DNA of 64,000 nucleotides from positions 2,480,001 to 2,544,000 of the forward strand of contig OZ176056.1 of the NCBI GenBank assembly GCA_964247055.1. The letters are read 5' to 3'. The notes below the pieces were generated by a model that worked only from the letters and a program-made list of their open reading frames with translations, did not search any database and was not told the origin of the DNA. Source of the stretch: Paragordius varius (Eukaryota > Nematomorpha). Shown in pieces: positions 49,801 through 58,696 of this stretch. Position numbers and translations under genes: made by a program. Position 1 is the first letter of the stretch, and the number at the start of each line of letters is the position of its first letter.

Positions 49801-52800
49801 AAATATGTTATTGCCAAGGCTGGACCCTTTAAGCTCGTTGATTTTATCACTAATATTGACTTTCAACAACGAGATATAAATCAAGCGCCTGAAACATCAA
49901 ACCATGCACTTCATTTTCATGCCATCTTATCAAAATGTTCTCCGACCCCAACTCAATTATCTGGTAAAACTTTACTTTTTACAGAGCACATCATTCATTT
50001 ATTTTTAAGAAATTATAAAGTTATTTGCAATATTTCTAGAATGGAATGGATTGACCCATGTATATGATCACTTTGAAAGTATATTATTTAATTAAAAATG
50101 ATATTTATATTATTATTATATTCAAATGTTACAAATACTATTTACACCTCAAATTAATCCTTATAAACATTTAAAATTTACCATAAAAATGATACATGTG
50201 TTTTTGGACAAATTTAACTACTTAATCTATGATATAAATATTTCTTTATGGCATAGCCATCAATTTATCTGTTTTGTATTAATATGTAAAAAATTTAATT
50301 ATGTATAAATCCAAAACTATGGGTAATTTTTGATCAGTGGTTGTTTAATTTTAAAAGTTTATTTATTTATTATAAAAGAGCCGGTATATGTGAAAGCCTT
50401 TTATTTACGAAATGCGGTGAAGAGGCCTGGTATATATAATATATGGTCGGGGAGTCCAATAAACCGTTTTACAGAGTAAGTAATTTTATTTTTATAATCT
50501 TTAATTTTATTAAATTTTTTAAATAAATAATTTGTGATATAGAGATCTTCCTTTATCCTACATGAATGTTGAAGGTCCAGGTATTTATGTTTCCTACAAT
50601 GGAACGTATACCTGTGAAAAATGTAACCGAAATAAAACCCGAACATGTCGAGCTTTTTCACCGACTATGGTTAAGTCTTTGAGGAAGGCTATGAGCAACT
50701 ACCAGATTAAAAGCCTCATTTACGTATGTGTCTTAATATATATATATATTATGCTGAATAAAATTTGGAAAAACCTCTATTTTTAATTTTTTAAACGAAA
50801 ATATTTAATATTTTTTATTTTTAACATATTAGCCATTTACCCTTAATTCGACTGTCGAAGATGTATTTGAAGATTGTACCTTTACTTTTATGAAAACAAA
50901 TGGACGCCTAGAAAGTATAACGGATAAAATGAGTCAAGTAAGTTTAAACTTTTGTTTGATACATTAAGAAACTTATGAGTTATAGGGTCGAGATGCTTAA
51001 TATTAGGTAATGGGTGTCATTCTTCTACGGTTAAAAAACAGAAACATCGGGCTAAATTAAAGTTAATTTTATTATTAAGGCCTATCGGAAATTTTTTCAG
51101 TTAGTAGTTGGTTATATAAAAACGCTTCCGGTGCTATCTTAGCCTCAATGGGTAAATATTCCATTCAATAATCGTATGCACTAAGGATTTTATTAACATA
51201 TAATATATTTATAAGTCCAAAGTAAATATAATTATTTTTTAAAGGCAAAATTTTCATACGCGATTCCATTAATTTGCCAATCAATTTTTGCTTATAGAGG
51301 CCTAAATTGTAAATAGTGATGTATGGGAACATATATAACACTGTACGTACGTTTATGCAAAAATAGCATTCGATAACTAAAAGCTTCAAACATATTGAAA
51401 TAAAAAATGCGGTTAACTGGCTAGAAAAAAGTTATTTTACATTTTCGGCTATTAGGCGAAATCGAATCGTATACCATAAAAAACGTGCCAAAGAATTTTA
51501 TTTGTTAAGATATACCATAAGGATAAAATTTATGAGGACCTTGGTAGAATCCTAACTTACATACATTATGTACATATTGGAATTTTCTCTAATCATTGTC
51601 TAAAAGATGTTAAAAGTTATAATTAATATAACAATATTATATTGATAATACATGGAATACTATAACTAGTGGACATGTCCCTCATGATCTCCAAAATTTC
51701 CTTTTCTGAGCATCCTCGATTCAAACTAGAGCTTATTAAATCTTTCCTTATTATACCATTAAATTTTGTTTTTGGTTGACAACTCAATCTCTTACCTTCG
51801 GCTTTAAAAATATAAATTTCCTTTGTTCTATAAAGCTCTCTCCTCTCTATATGCGCAAACCATCTCACTGTGCCATAGTTTTATCACTTATGATTCCAAA
51901 AACTGCTTTTATAGTTATTTTTGACTTTATTCCTGACTTCACTCATCTGCCTGGGAATTCTCATCCGTTTTATTCGCCCAGCTTGTGAGTTTATTATCAT
52001 GCTCGGCTGAATCACACTGCTATAAATCTTACCTCTAACTTAAGATATATACTGCACAAACTATATTGCTTTATGTGTTTTATGATAAGCGCTCAACTCC
52101 ACACCCAAATACCGTCAATTATTTTTAATATCCAATTTTGTCTTAAATCAAGATAGAGAAATCTATGCCGAAAGACACAAACTATGTTTTATTTTTGTTT
52201 ATCCTAAACTCACAAAATGAAAAATTTTAAGCTGTTTTGTTTGTACAAATAAATTCGAACTTCCAGTAATAAATATTTATATGCATAGATAAAAGTGCAC
52301 CTTCCTTAACATCAAGAACTAAAATCTATTTCTAAACTCCGTTTATAAATTGAAAACCATCAGATACTTCTTGTGCCTATCTGGCTAATTATTTCCTTTT
52401 CTAACTTCTCACTGCATGTAATTTTTCTAGGCATATATCCAAACTGATAACTCTCTATACTTAGTAACATTAATCATTCAATGAATTTTTAAATAACTTT
52501 ATAATATGAGGTCAAAGTTTATTGCCTCTGTGATTATTAGAATCTTACGCACCCCCCTCTTATATATAAACACCGTATTAGTGCCGTTCCGATAAGTTTG
52601 GTTAAATATTTTTGTCAATTATTTTCCAGTTTCAGACAACTGTTTCCAGCACTCAATGTTTATATCATCTGGCCCGGTATTTTTATTAACCTTTTTTATA
52701 TTATCCATGAAATAGCTTATGTCACATAAAAGTATGTTGCCAAATATTATAGATTTGTTTGGAACAACGACACGAAAACTTATCCTTGAGGTACAAAGAT

Positions 52801-52977
52801 GGTGAAAACAGAATTGTGCATCGAAATTATGATACATCTTTTTTATTAAATTTGAAATGTACAATAGAATCGGATAGGAACTCACTTTTAATAAATACCA
52901 TATTCAACAAGGGGATTCAACTTCATCATTTGTTGTATCCTATAGAAAGATCCAATATAAATACTAATCTGACATGA
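40825..52977 (+). CDS. secreted glycoprotein, paralog B, 13 exons, family not recognised
   Basis: Exons: 40825-40891, 41744-41771, 41833-41944, 42059-42292, 42398-42599, 44150-44249, 46794-46974, 47085-47264, 49750-49963, 50379-50475, 50543-50723, 50833-50937, 52753-52977. They total 1926 nt, 641 residues plus stop, all with GT..AG boundaries and no internal stop. Exon sizes and phases match paralog A one for one; differences are whole codons (exons 1, 4, 6, 9, 12 and 13). The signal peptide is MLVLTIVLYVSILIAYSQC. Conserved stretches include GYLTIQQQNMIH, KKVPGKPPKLQYTKY, NLVKITRIIFSI, DYNIHCV, YVIAKAGPF, GPGIYVSYNGTY, CNRNKTRTCRAF and RYKDGEN. By eye about two thirds of residues are shared with paralog A, least so in the last 30 (here ending RSNINTNLT). 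The introns hold a Tc1-like MITE (intron 5), mariner and hAT insertions (intron 6), a foldback and another repeat (intron 8) and a LINE remnant (intron 12). No function is assigned. Confidence 0.85.
41190..41265 (+). repeat. fragment of a CAAGGATCAACTTGG-type repeat (intron 1 of paralog B)
   Basis: Contains GGACACACTTGTTCAAGGATCAACTTGGATG and closes CTTGAACTGTAAATGATAA, which resembles the right end of the repeat at 49005-49445. It is probably a solo end or truncated relative of the 21-bp-unit MITE superfamily. Confidence 0.45.
42912..43197 (+). mobile_element. TA-flanked MITE (Tc1/mariner-like) in intron 5 of paralog B
   Basis: The left end CAGTAAAAATTGAACTTATAC is mirrored at the right (TATAATTAGAGTTTTTACTG), each flanked by TA. 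Inside the ends, CGGACAAAATGTAA and TTACGTTTTGTCCG also pair. The length is 286 bp and it is non-coding. Relatives occur at 19085-19420 and 8570-9110. Confidence 0.72.
44440..45010 (-). pseudogene. mariner transposase remnant (intron 6 of paralog B)
   Basis: On the minus strand, in broken frames: DVKRELLDDSTQTYQLLGEA (about 44850-44925), then a block with QRLRKKFIFLHRISIHIDDK (about 44670-44745) resembling the mariner RKSFLHRIVTGDE region, then CVYYELLQTSVKLV and a GKVILIHD-like piece. The order matches mariner transposase from the HTH linker into the DDD catalytic domain. Catalytic continuity is lost through stops and frameshifts. The 5' part (44950-45170) aligns with 61610-61840, so both remnants come from related elements. 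Confidence 0.6.
45191..46537 (+). mobile_element. hAT element with decayed transposase, 8-bp TSD GGTGCCAT
   Basis: Ends are TAGCGTTGTG on the left and, read inward, TAGGGTTGTG on the right. GGTGCCAT is duplicated exactly at 45183-45190 and 46538-46545. Both ends carry palindromic ATGACCTAGGTC / GACCTAGGTC subterminal motifs (about 45222-45260 and 46475-46500). Inside, on the plus strand, are a BED-finger tail (MKKHLKEVHDGRK, about 45496) and a DUF659-like core VTDNAANMKAAELINKEYPN (about 45968-46028) followed by WHGCQCHILNNLIKEY. Stops show it is dead, and the 1347-bp length implies internal deletion. It sits in intron 6 of paralog B. Confidence 0.88.
47650..48645. mobile_element. long-arm foldback element (intron 8 of paralog B)
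   Basis: An outer arm (about 47650-48065) and its inverted counterpart (about 48225-48645) pair over roughly 410 bp. Landmarks are AAATCGAAATCGGGCAAAAAGTG with its complement CACTTTTTGCCCGATTTCGATTT, AAGATGGCGTTTTTCTTTTATC with its complement, and CATCTGGTTTATGAGTGTATAAAAA with its complement. The spacer is about 160 bp. No open frame and no clear target duplication. The long arms suggest a Foldback- or MULE-derived element. Confidence 0.7.
49005..49445. repeat. MITE-like repeat with GTCC/CAACTTGAA-type ends (intron 8 of paralog B)
   Basis: The left end has AGAGTGTCCTTGAACACTTCAAGTTGGTCC. The right end has the inverted pattern, with GACAACTTGAAGTGTTCAAAGACCAACTTGAAATATTCAAGGATCAACTT, closing with CTTGAAGTGTAAATGGTATA. 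The TGTAAATGGTATA terminus is shared with the 21-bp-unit MITE family at 4975 and 53386, so this looks like a sister family with a different terminal tandem unit. Confidence 0.55.
51620..52725 (-). pseudogene. LINE endonuclease/reverse-transcriptase remnant (intron 12 of paralog B)
   Basis: On the minus strand the N-terminal RT approach KNTGPDDINIECWKQLSE (about 52630-52690) is followed by scattered RT debris. At about 51730-51870 comes the C-terminal domain RWFAHIERRELYRTKEIYIF then KAEGKRLSCQPKTKFNGIIR, resembling the LRWFGHVER...GRP..W...I tail of endonuclease-type LINE ORF2 proteins. Many stops. The element is truncated and internally deleted, and its end directly abuts the last exon of paralog B. 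Confidence 0.6.
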
Positions 52978-52984
52978 TCATGAA

Positions 52985-53385
52985 AAAATATTAAAATCAA
53001 TTGATAATAATGTGAAGGGTCCTCACCAAAAACTAAATAATTATAAATGGAAATGTGATTATTTTGTAAATAAATTATATATATTGCTTTCTGTATTTAT
53101 TACACTGCGATCGAAATTGGGGATCTATATGAATATCCTGATAAAATATATTTTTGCCAGATAAATGTATCAGGATATTTAACATTTTTGACAATTGCCT
53201 CACATCGAAATCGCAAAATTTTCGCAAATTATGCCAAATAAAATTTTTTGGTTAAAGCTTAATGCTTCATTTTAAAAAATATCAATAAAGATTTATAAAC
53301 TATCTAAAAAAGTAAAAAAATATTTTAAAAAAATTTAAATTTACATAAAATTTTTGAAATTGTTATATTAGGAATAATCACATAT
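52985..53385. other. 3' flank of paralog B, nothing further seen
   Basis: AT-rich DNA after the paralog B stop codon. No conserved downstream gene was recognised. Confidence 0.35.
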
Positions 53386-53630
53386 ACCATTTACAATTCA
53401 AATTCACCCTTAACAATTCAAATTCACCCTCAAATAAAATACATGTTTTTAGATTAAAAATTACCTAATATTTTTATATATTTTTAAAAAATAAAAATTT
53501 TGTTTAAAATTAAAATATAATTGAAAAAAGAATAAACTATGACCTAAAGATATATTTTTCATTAATAATGAGTTATATTAGTTCGAAAACACATAATTTA
53601 TTATTAGGGTGAATTTGAACTGTAAATGGT
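53386..53630 (+). mobile_element. MITE with 21-bp-type terminal repeats, copy 3
   Basis: The left end is ATACCATTTACAATTCAAATTC with two units of the CAAATTCACCC type. The right end is AGGGTGAATTTGAACTGTAAATGGTATA. Interior blocks (TAATAATGAGTTATATTAG, AAAACA(C/T)ATAATTTAT) match the 4975 copy. This is the most compact copy, with few tandem units, and best shows the ancestral terminal inverted repeat. Confidence 0.72.
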
Positions 53631-54169
53631 ATATAAAAACATGAAATATATTAAAATCAATCGATTGTGCGTCCATATAAAAAAATTCAATTATAAATGA
53701 AAATGTATTTTTATTATGTTTATTTAATATATATTTTTAGAATTATAAATATTAAGTAGTTTACATATAATTTAGGTGCCCATGTTATAATTGCGCAAGA
53801 TTATTTTATAATTCTTTGTATAATTATTATAAATGTATATATGACTTTAAATCTATGAAGTGATTTAAATTAATAGACAAAACTTTTACTAAAAATGAGT
53901 CGGAATCGAAAATAAAAATGGGAAGGCCCCCATAATTTCAATACCCATGAAGAAATTAACAGATGCTGATCGTCATGCTTTTTTCCGATTTCAAAACAAG
54001 GTCCTAGTTTTTAACTTATCATCGTTTTAAATTAAATATACATGCCCAAAACTTTCTTTGTTTATGGACATTGGGAGTCCTTCTAATAAGCCAAAAAACA
54101 ATTTAAAAATAAAATTTAAATATTTTATATAATTTTAGAAAAACTGAATAACAATTGAAAATATTTAAT

Positions 54170-54533
54170 ATGCCAAAAAAGGCTTATGATGAAGATTTTG
54201 AGCCAAATATATTTGCCACAATTAAATACATTATCAGGCAAGTCCACAAAACGCTTCTAGTATTTTGCTTAAAATAATTATATGCTTTGATAAATTTATT
54301 TTTATTAAAATACAAGATTTCAGCATATAATTATTTAAAGATATGCATAATATTTTTAACTGATACAAAGTTTAAAATTTTAGGAGAGATTAAAATTTTA
54401 CTATGGATCAAATGTGGACGTTAGATTTAAAAGGTGAGAAAATATCATTTATGTTGGAGATCATTAACTTATCCGAATTAGGTATGGTGATTTTTTGAAC
54501 GAACATACCAATTTATGTGTTTTCCAATGCTGA
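54170..54533 (+). CDS. tentative small 3-exon gene, 57 residues, unknown
   Basis: Exons 54170-54241, 54384-54433 and 54482-54533 join in frame to give 57 residues: MPKKAYDEDFEPNIFATIKY, then IIRQERLKFYYGSNVDVRFK, then RYGDFLNEHTN and a short tail. Introns are 142 and 48 nt with GT..AG. The first donor (CAA|GTCC) is weak, and a nearby GC donor (AG|GCAAGT) would break the frame. Composition (balanced acidic, basic and aromatic residues) is unlike the poly-Phe/Ile/Lys random frames around it, which is the main argument that it is real. It may extend upstream or downstream through further exons. I do not recognise the family. Confidence 0.35.
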
Positions 54534-55106
54534 GTTTGACAAAGTTTGCTGCAATAATTAATTGACCGAGATTTACCACACACAATAACAGCTTACCAAT
54601 TTCGATTTTTCTATCAAAATTTTTTTGTCACCGGGCTCTTTATCTGTGAGGCTTGGCTTATATCCACAATTTTCACATTTTGTCTCTTGTCCTCTCTAAA
54701 TAATGATGTTTTTAGAAAATAAGATATGTCAAAAAATTGTCTTGAGACTCGAATATAAATTGCGACAATTCAAGCACTTTGATACATAATGAGTGATTTA
54801 CTACTGAACCCTAGTTAAATAAAATGGCATGTATGTATTTTAAGAATATATCATATATAAAAACTTCACACAATTATTTTTTAATTAAATCACATAAATT
54901 TTTAAAATTAAATATTTAATAAATAATAAATGTTGTTATAATTACTTTTTCAATAAGAGGGGCTGCCAATAATATGGTTTATATTGTATGTAACAGGGGT
55001 GATCAACACAAATGGCTTCGCGGGCAGCATTTTTAACTCAAAATCGCCGGGCCACATTTGAAATATATAATTTATAGATTTCTAACATAAGACTGTAAAA
55101 TACAAT

Positions 55107-55652
55107 CATTATTTTAGAATGATATAATGTAATATCAGCAAATTAATAATAAATTTATTAATGAATTTTCGTTAGATTCATCTAACTTCTTCGGATTAAC
55201 ATAAAAATAAAATTAAAATAAAGATACAAAATAAAATCAAAAATTTATAAAAACAAAGATGTGTATCTATTTATGAAGAAATCCGTTACTGGGTTAACAC
55301 GATTAATTTCATTTTGTCTGTTAATATTGGGAAAACGTTGAGATTTTAGATAACGAAAAAAATGACACTAGAAGTTTATTAAAAGAAAGTTACTATATAA
55401 ATAATGAAGATAAATTGATTAACAGACAAAAAAAATTAATCGTGTTAACCCAGTAATTTCTTCATAAATAGATACACATCTTTATTTTTATAAATTTTTA
55501 ATTTTATTTTGTATCTTTATTTTAATTTTATTTTTATTTTTATGTTAATCCGAAAAAGTTAGATGAATCTAACGAAAATTCATTAATAAATTTATTATTA
55601 ATTTGCTGATATTACATTATATCATTCTAAAACATAATGATTCAGCCTAATC
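55107..55652. mobile_element. long-arm foldback element upstream of the LINE
   Basis: The left arm (about 55107-55325) and right arm (about 55415-55652) are inverted copies. Paired landmarks are ACATTATATCATTCTAAAA with its complement, CGTTAGATTCATCTAACTT with its complement, GAAGAAAT..GGGTTAACACGATTAAT with its complement, and AACAGACAAAA with its complement. The spacer is about 90 bp. Non-coding. The structure matches the foldback at 47650-48645 but the sequence is different. Confidence 0.65.
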
Positions 55653-55837
55653 CACAATCATTATTAACAATTTTTTCTAGGCTCTTGCCAATTGGATAGA
55701 CTTATTTGATAAAAAATTTTAAGAAATATCGTATTTATTAATATGTAGCCTATTTTGCAAATTATTCTAAATTTTAACAGGCGACGCTATTCGCATGTTG
55801 GACACTCCTGGTATATAACAACGCCTAAAACAATGTT

Positions 55838-57311
55838 TGTACTAAAGAAGAAATTGAATGGGCCCTGAAGCATTCATCAACCGGCAAAGCAGAAGGATTC
55901 AATGATATCCCTACCGAGTTACAAAGGCACATTCCCATAAAATTAATTCTTTCGTTATTTCAAAAAATTTTCAATGAGGCGACATTCCCGATGGACTGGA
56001 ACAAATCACTAGTGGTCCCTATATTCAAAAAGGGCGATCCTAAACTATGTGAAAATTACCGTACAATAGCATTGATCAATCAAACCTCAAAGGTTTTCCT
56101 AAAAATAATACAAAACCGTCTACAAACATATGTCAAACCGGAAATATCAATGACACAGGCAGGCTTTAGAGAAAAAAGAGGATGCCGAGACATGATCTCA
56201 AACCTTAGATGGATAATGGAAAAAAACTGTGAATTCCAAAATGAGCTACACCTATGTTTCGTGGATTTCTCTAAAGCCTTCGATACCGTTCAACATGACA
56301 TTCTCTGGAAGGCCCTAAACAAATAGGAGTTTCCGATCACCTAATCAAACTAATTAAATCCATATACTCCAACTCCTACCTATCACTTAACACCCCGCAT
56401 GGCCCAACCTCTTGGAGCCCAATGAACATAGGTCTGCGTCAAGGCTGCATTTTATCCCCCATGTTGTTCAACATATATTTGGAATGTATCATGAGGGATC
56501 TAAATCTGCCAGGAATAAAAGTAGGGGGTCACACTCTGACGACTCTCCACTACGCAGACGACACGGTTATCTTAGCAAATTCACAAACAAACCTCGAAAA
56601 CAGTCTCCGAACTTTTATAAATGTGTGCAAAAAATACAATCTTACATTAAACCTTAACAAAACTAAAATTTTACATATCAACTCCCCTCATTCCTATGAC
56701 TCGCTTCGGATTAATGGCGAAACAATTCAAGTAGTCAACGAATACACATACCTTGGAAGCATCATCAACAACTTAAGCTCCAGTTCCCAAGAAATAAGAA
56801 GACGCATAGCTATCGCCAAATGCGCTCTATCCTCACACTACAAGTTATGGAAATCTCATGACATAACCCTTAAAACAAAAATCCGACTAGTAAATGCATT
56901 AATCTTCCCTATCATGTTATACGGATGTAAAGCTGGACCATCAAAAGTGAAGATGAAAGAAGAATAAACGCGTTTGAAATGTTTTGCTGGAGAAAGATAC
57001 TTGGTATAACATGGAAGGACAAAATAAAGAATATCGATATTGTAAATAAAATTAACGCACAAACAACGCTTCGGGGTAAAATAATAAAACAAAAATTCGG
57101 TTACTTTGGACACATTATTCGGGGCAATTCTTTGGAAAAGGATATTATGTTAGGAAAAGTAAATGGTAAGAGAGGAAGGGGACGCAGACGTATTCGCTGG
57201 GTAGACGAAATCTTATCACTTTCCAAATTGTCACTGCAAAAACTATCTCAAAAAGCTCACGACAGAACCGAATGGAGGAGGTTTTCCTACAAAATCGCTA
57301 ATGGTCGATAA
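55838..57311 (+). pseudogene. 5'-truncated LINE ORF2: reverse transcriptase with two frameshifts
   Basis: The coding region begins in the pre-RT linker (VCTKEEIEWALKHSSTGKAE, about 55838) with no endonuclease domain upstream. Segment 1 (55991-56318) has the RT motifs FKKGDPKLCENYRTIALINQ and LCFVDFSKAFDTVQHDILW. A one-base slip near 56316 moves to IGVSDHLIKLIKSIYSNSYL and then NIGLRQGCILSPMLFNIYLE. Next come the catalytic HYADDTVILANSQ, LNLNKTKILHIN and YTYLGSIINN. A second slip near 56931 leads to SWTIKSEDERRINAFEMFCW, FGHIIRGNSLEKDIMLGKV and GKRGRGRRRIRWVDEILSLS, ending at 57311. The C-terminal arrangement is typical of endonuclease-type (I/Jockey-like) LINEs. It is recent enough to keep long open segments but is inactive as read. 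Confidence 0.85.
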
Positions 57312-57364
57312 CCGACTACAAGCTCAACAACAACGAAACCAAAAACGATATTATCTTACTTAAA

Positions 57365-57480
57365 TTTCTATACCATTCACACCACTAATTTACTCTTGTT
57401 TGAAATTCACTCCTGAACAATTTAAATTCACCCAAAATTTCATATTAACCATTGAACATCTGAAAAGCACCCTAAAAATG
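57365..57480 (+). repeat. degraded CAAATTCACCC-type repeat end
   Basis: Contains TTTGAAATTCACTCCTGAACAATTTAAATTCACCC and GAAAAGCACCC, a diverged run of the 21-bp terminal unit seen in the MITE family at 4975, 15567 and 53386. No matching opposite end was found nearby. Confidence 0.45.
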
Positions 57481-57899
57481 ATATCCCTTTTTAATCTTCT
57501 TACTATTTTTAATCTTTCGTTTGATTTTGACTTTTGTAATTTTTTCATGGTAAATCAATAATAAAGTATGGAGAAAATTGTTGATTAGTAATGTCCTACT
57601 CGTTTATCCTATTCATGATAGAAAATTTAAAATTTTTTTCGTTTTTCGATGAAATTCCAAGAACATATAACATACTTGAGTTAAACAATGTTAGCAATAA
57701 ACATTTAATAATATATTTATTATAAAAATAATTATTGGTGCCATATGTTTCCCCCCTTCTCAGACTTTGCAAGATTATGGTTGACATAATAGCAAAATTC
57801 TTTTGACATCTGACGCTGTTATTTTTTGACTTACTAAATGAAATCTTTTCCCGTGACATTACTTTCATTATTATTAATTGGGGAACAAACATAAGATTG

Positions 57900-58230
57900 T
57901 GAAACCCGTTTTTACTAGGATAGATGTAGTTTTAGGGGGGTCAAAATAAAAATATTATAGGTGTAACTATCAGCTATATTTTTTGCAATCTCTTTCATGT
58001 AAAAGATTGCATTACCCATTATGAAACGGCTTCCTTCCATGTTCAAAGAAGTCACATTCTATTTTATGACCCTTGCGCACCCCAGAGGAGCGATTAGAAT
58101 AAGATTTCTTCCTTTTAGTTTCCGCGTTTAAATCTTCCAAAATTTCTCTTGATGGAAACCGAACTCATCGATAAACACGAGATTGTTGTATTACATTCAA
58201 AAGTGTCGTTGAAATATTTTCAGTATTCTT
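57900..58230 (-). pseudogene. probable Tc1-like DDE transposase remnant
   Basis: On the minus strand the piece VFIDEFGFHQEKF (about 58130-58175) resembles the VDESGF catalytic motif of Tc1/IS630-type transposases. It is followed in shifted frames by a basic stretch (FKRGNKRKKSYSNRSS-like) as in the GR..KG..A region. Frames are broken. The flanking open frame 57596-57892 on the same strand may be its C-terminal continuation, but I could not confirm that. Confidence 0.4.
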
Positions 58231-58696
58231 TTCTTTTCCCGATTGTGTCAGGATCATATATTTTATTTATTTCCGATGTTTTTATTCGCAAGTAGGGATT
58301 AAAAAGATTTATATAAAACTAAAACATGATGGGTAACGTTTGAAAATTATGGTAAAGAGATAAAAAAAAGTAACTGAATCATTGGATGTCAATTATATAA
58401 TACCGACAAATCATTTGTAATGAAGTACAAATAATATTAAGTGTGAATTGAGAGGAACTAATCATATTGTTATCATAGAGGAAGAAAAAATTAGCACAAA
58501 TTACATATCAATCTTGAACTGCTTAAATTATTTCTGAAAATGATTTATTTCTTGCAGCACTATTCAATATATTGTCAAAGATCTTGCCATAACGAAAAAA
58601 AACTCATTTTGGAAATAAAATAAATGATCCCGTTACTATATAATTATTACATTTTATATATTAGCACCTTAAAACGGCGAAATAATCATATTTTAC

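Noticed and set aside
56412-56657. 81-codon plus-strand frame and the minus-strand frame 56856-57113
   Set aside because: Both overlap the LINE reverse transcriptase in other frames and are shadows.
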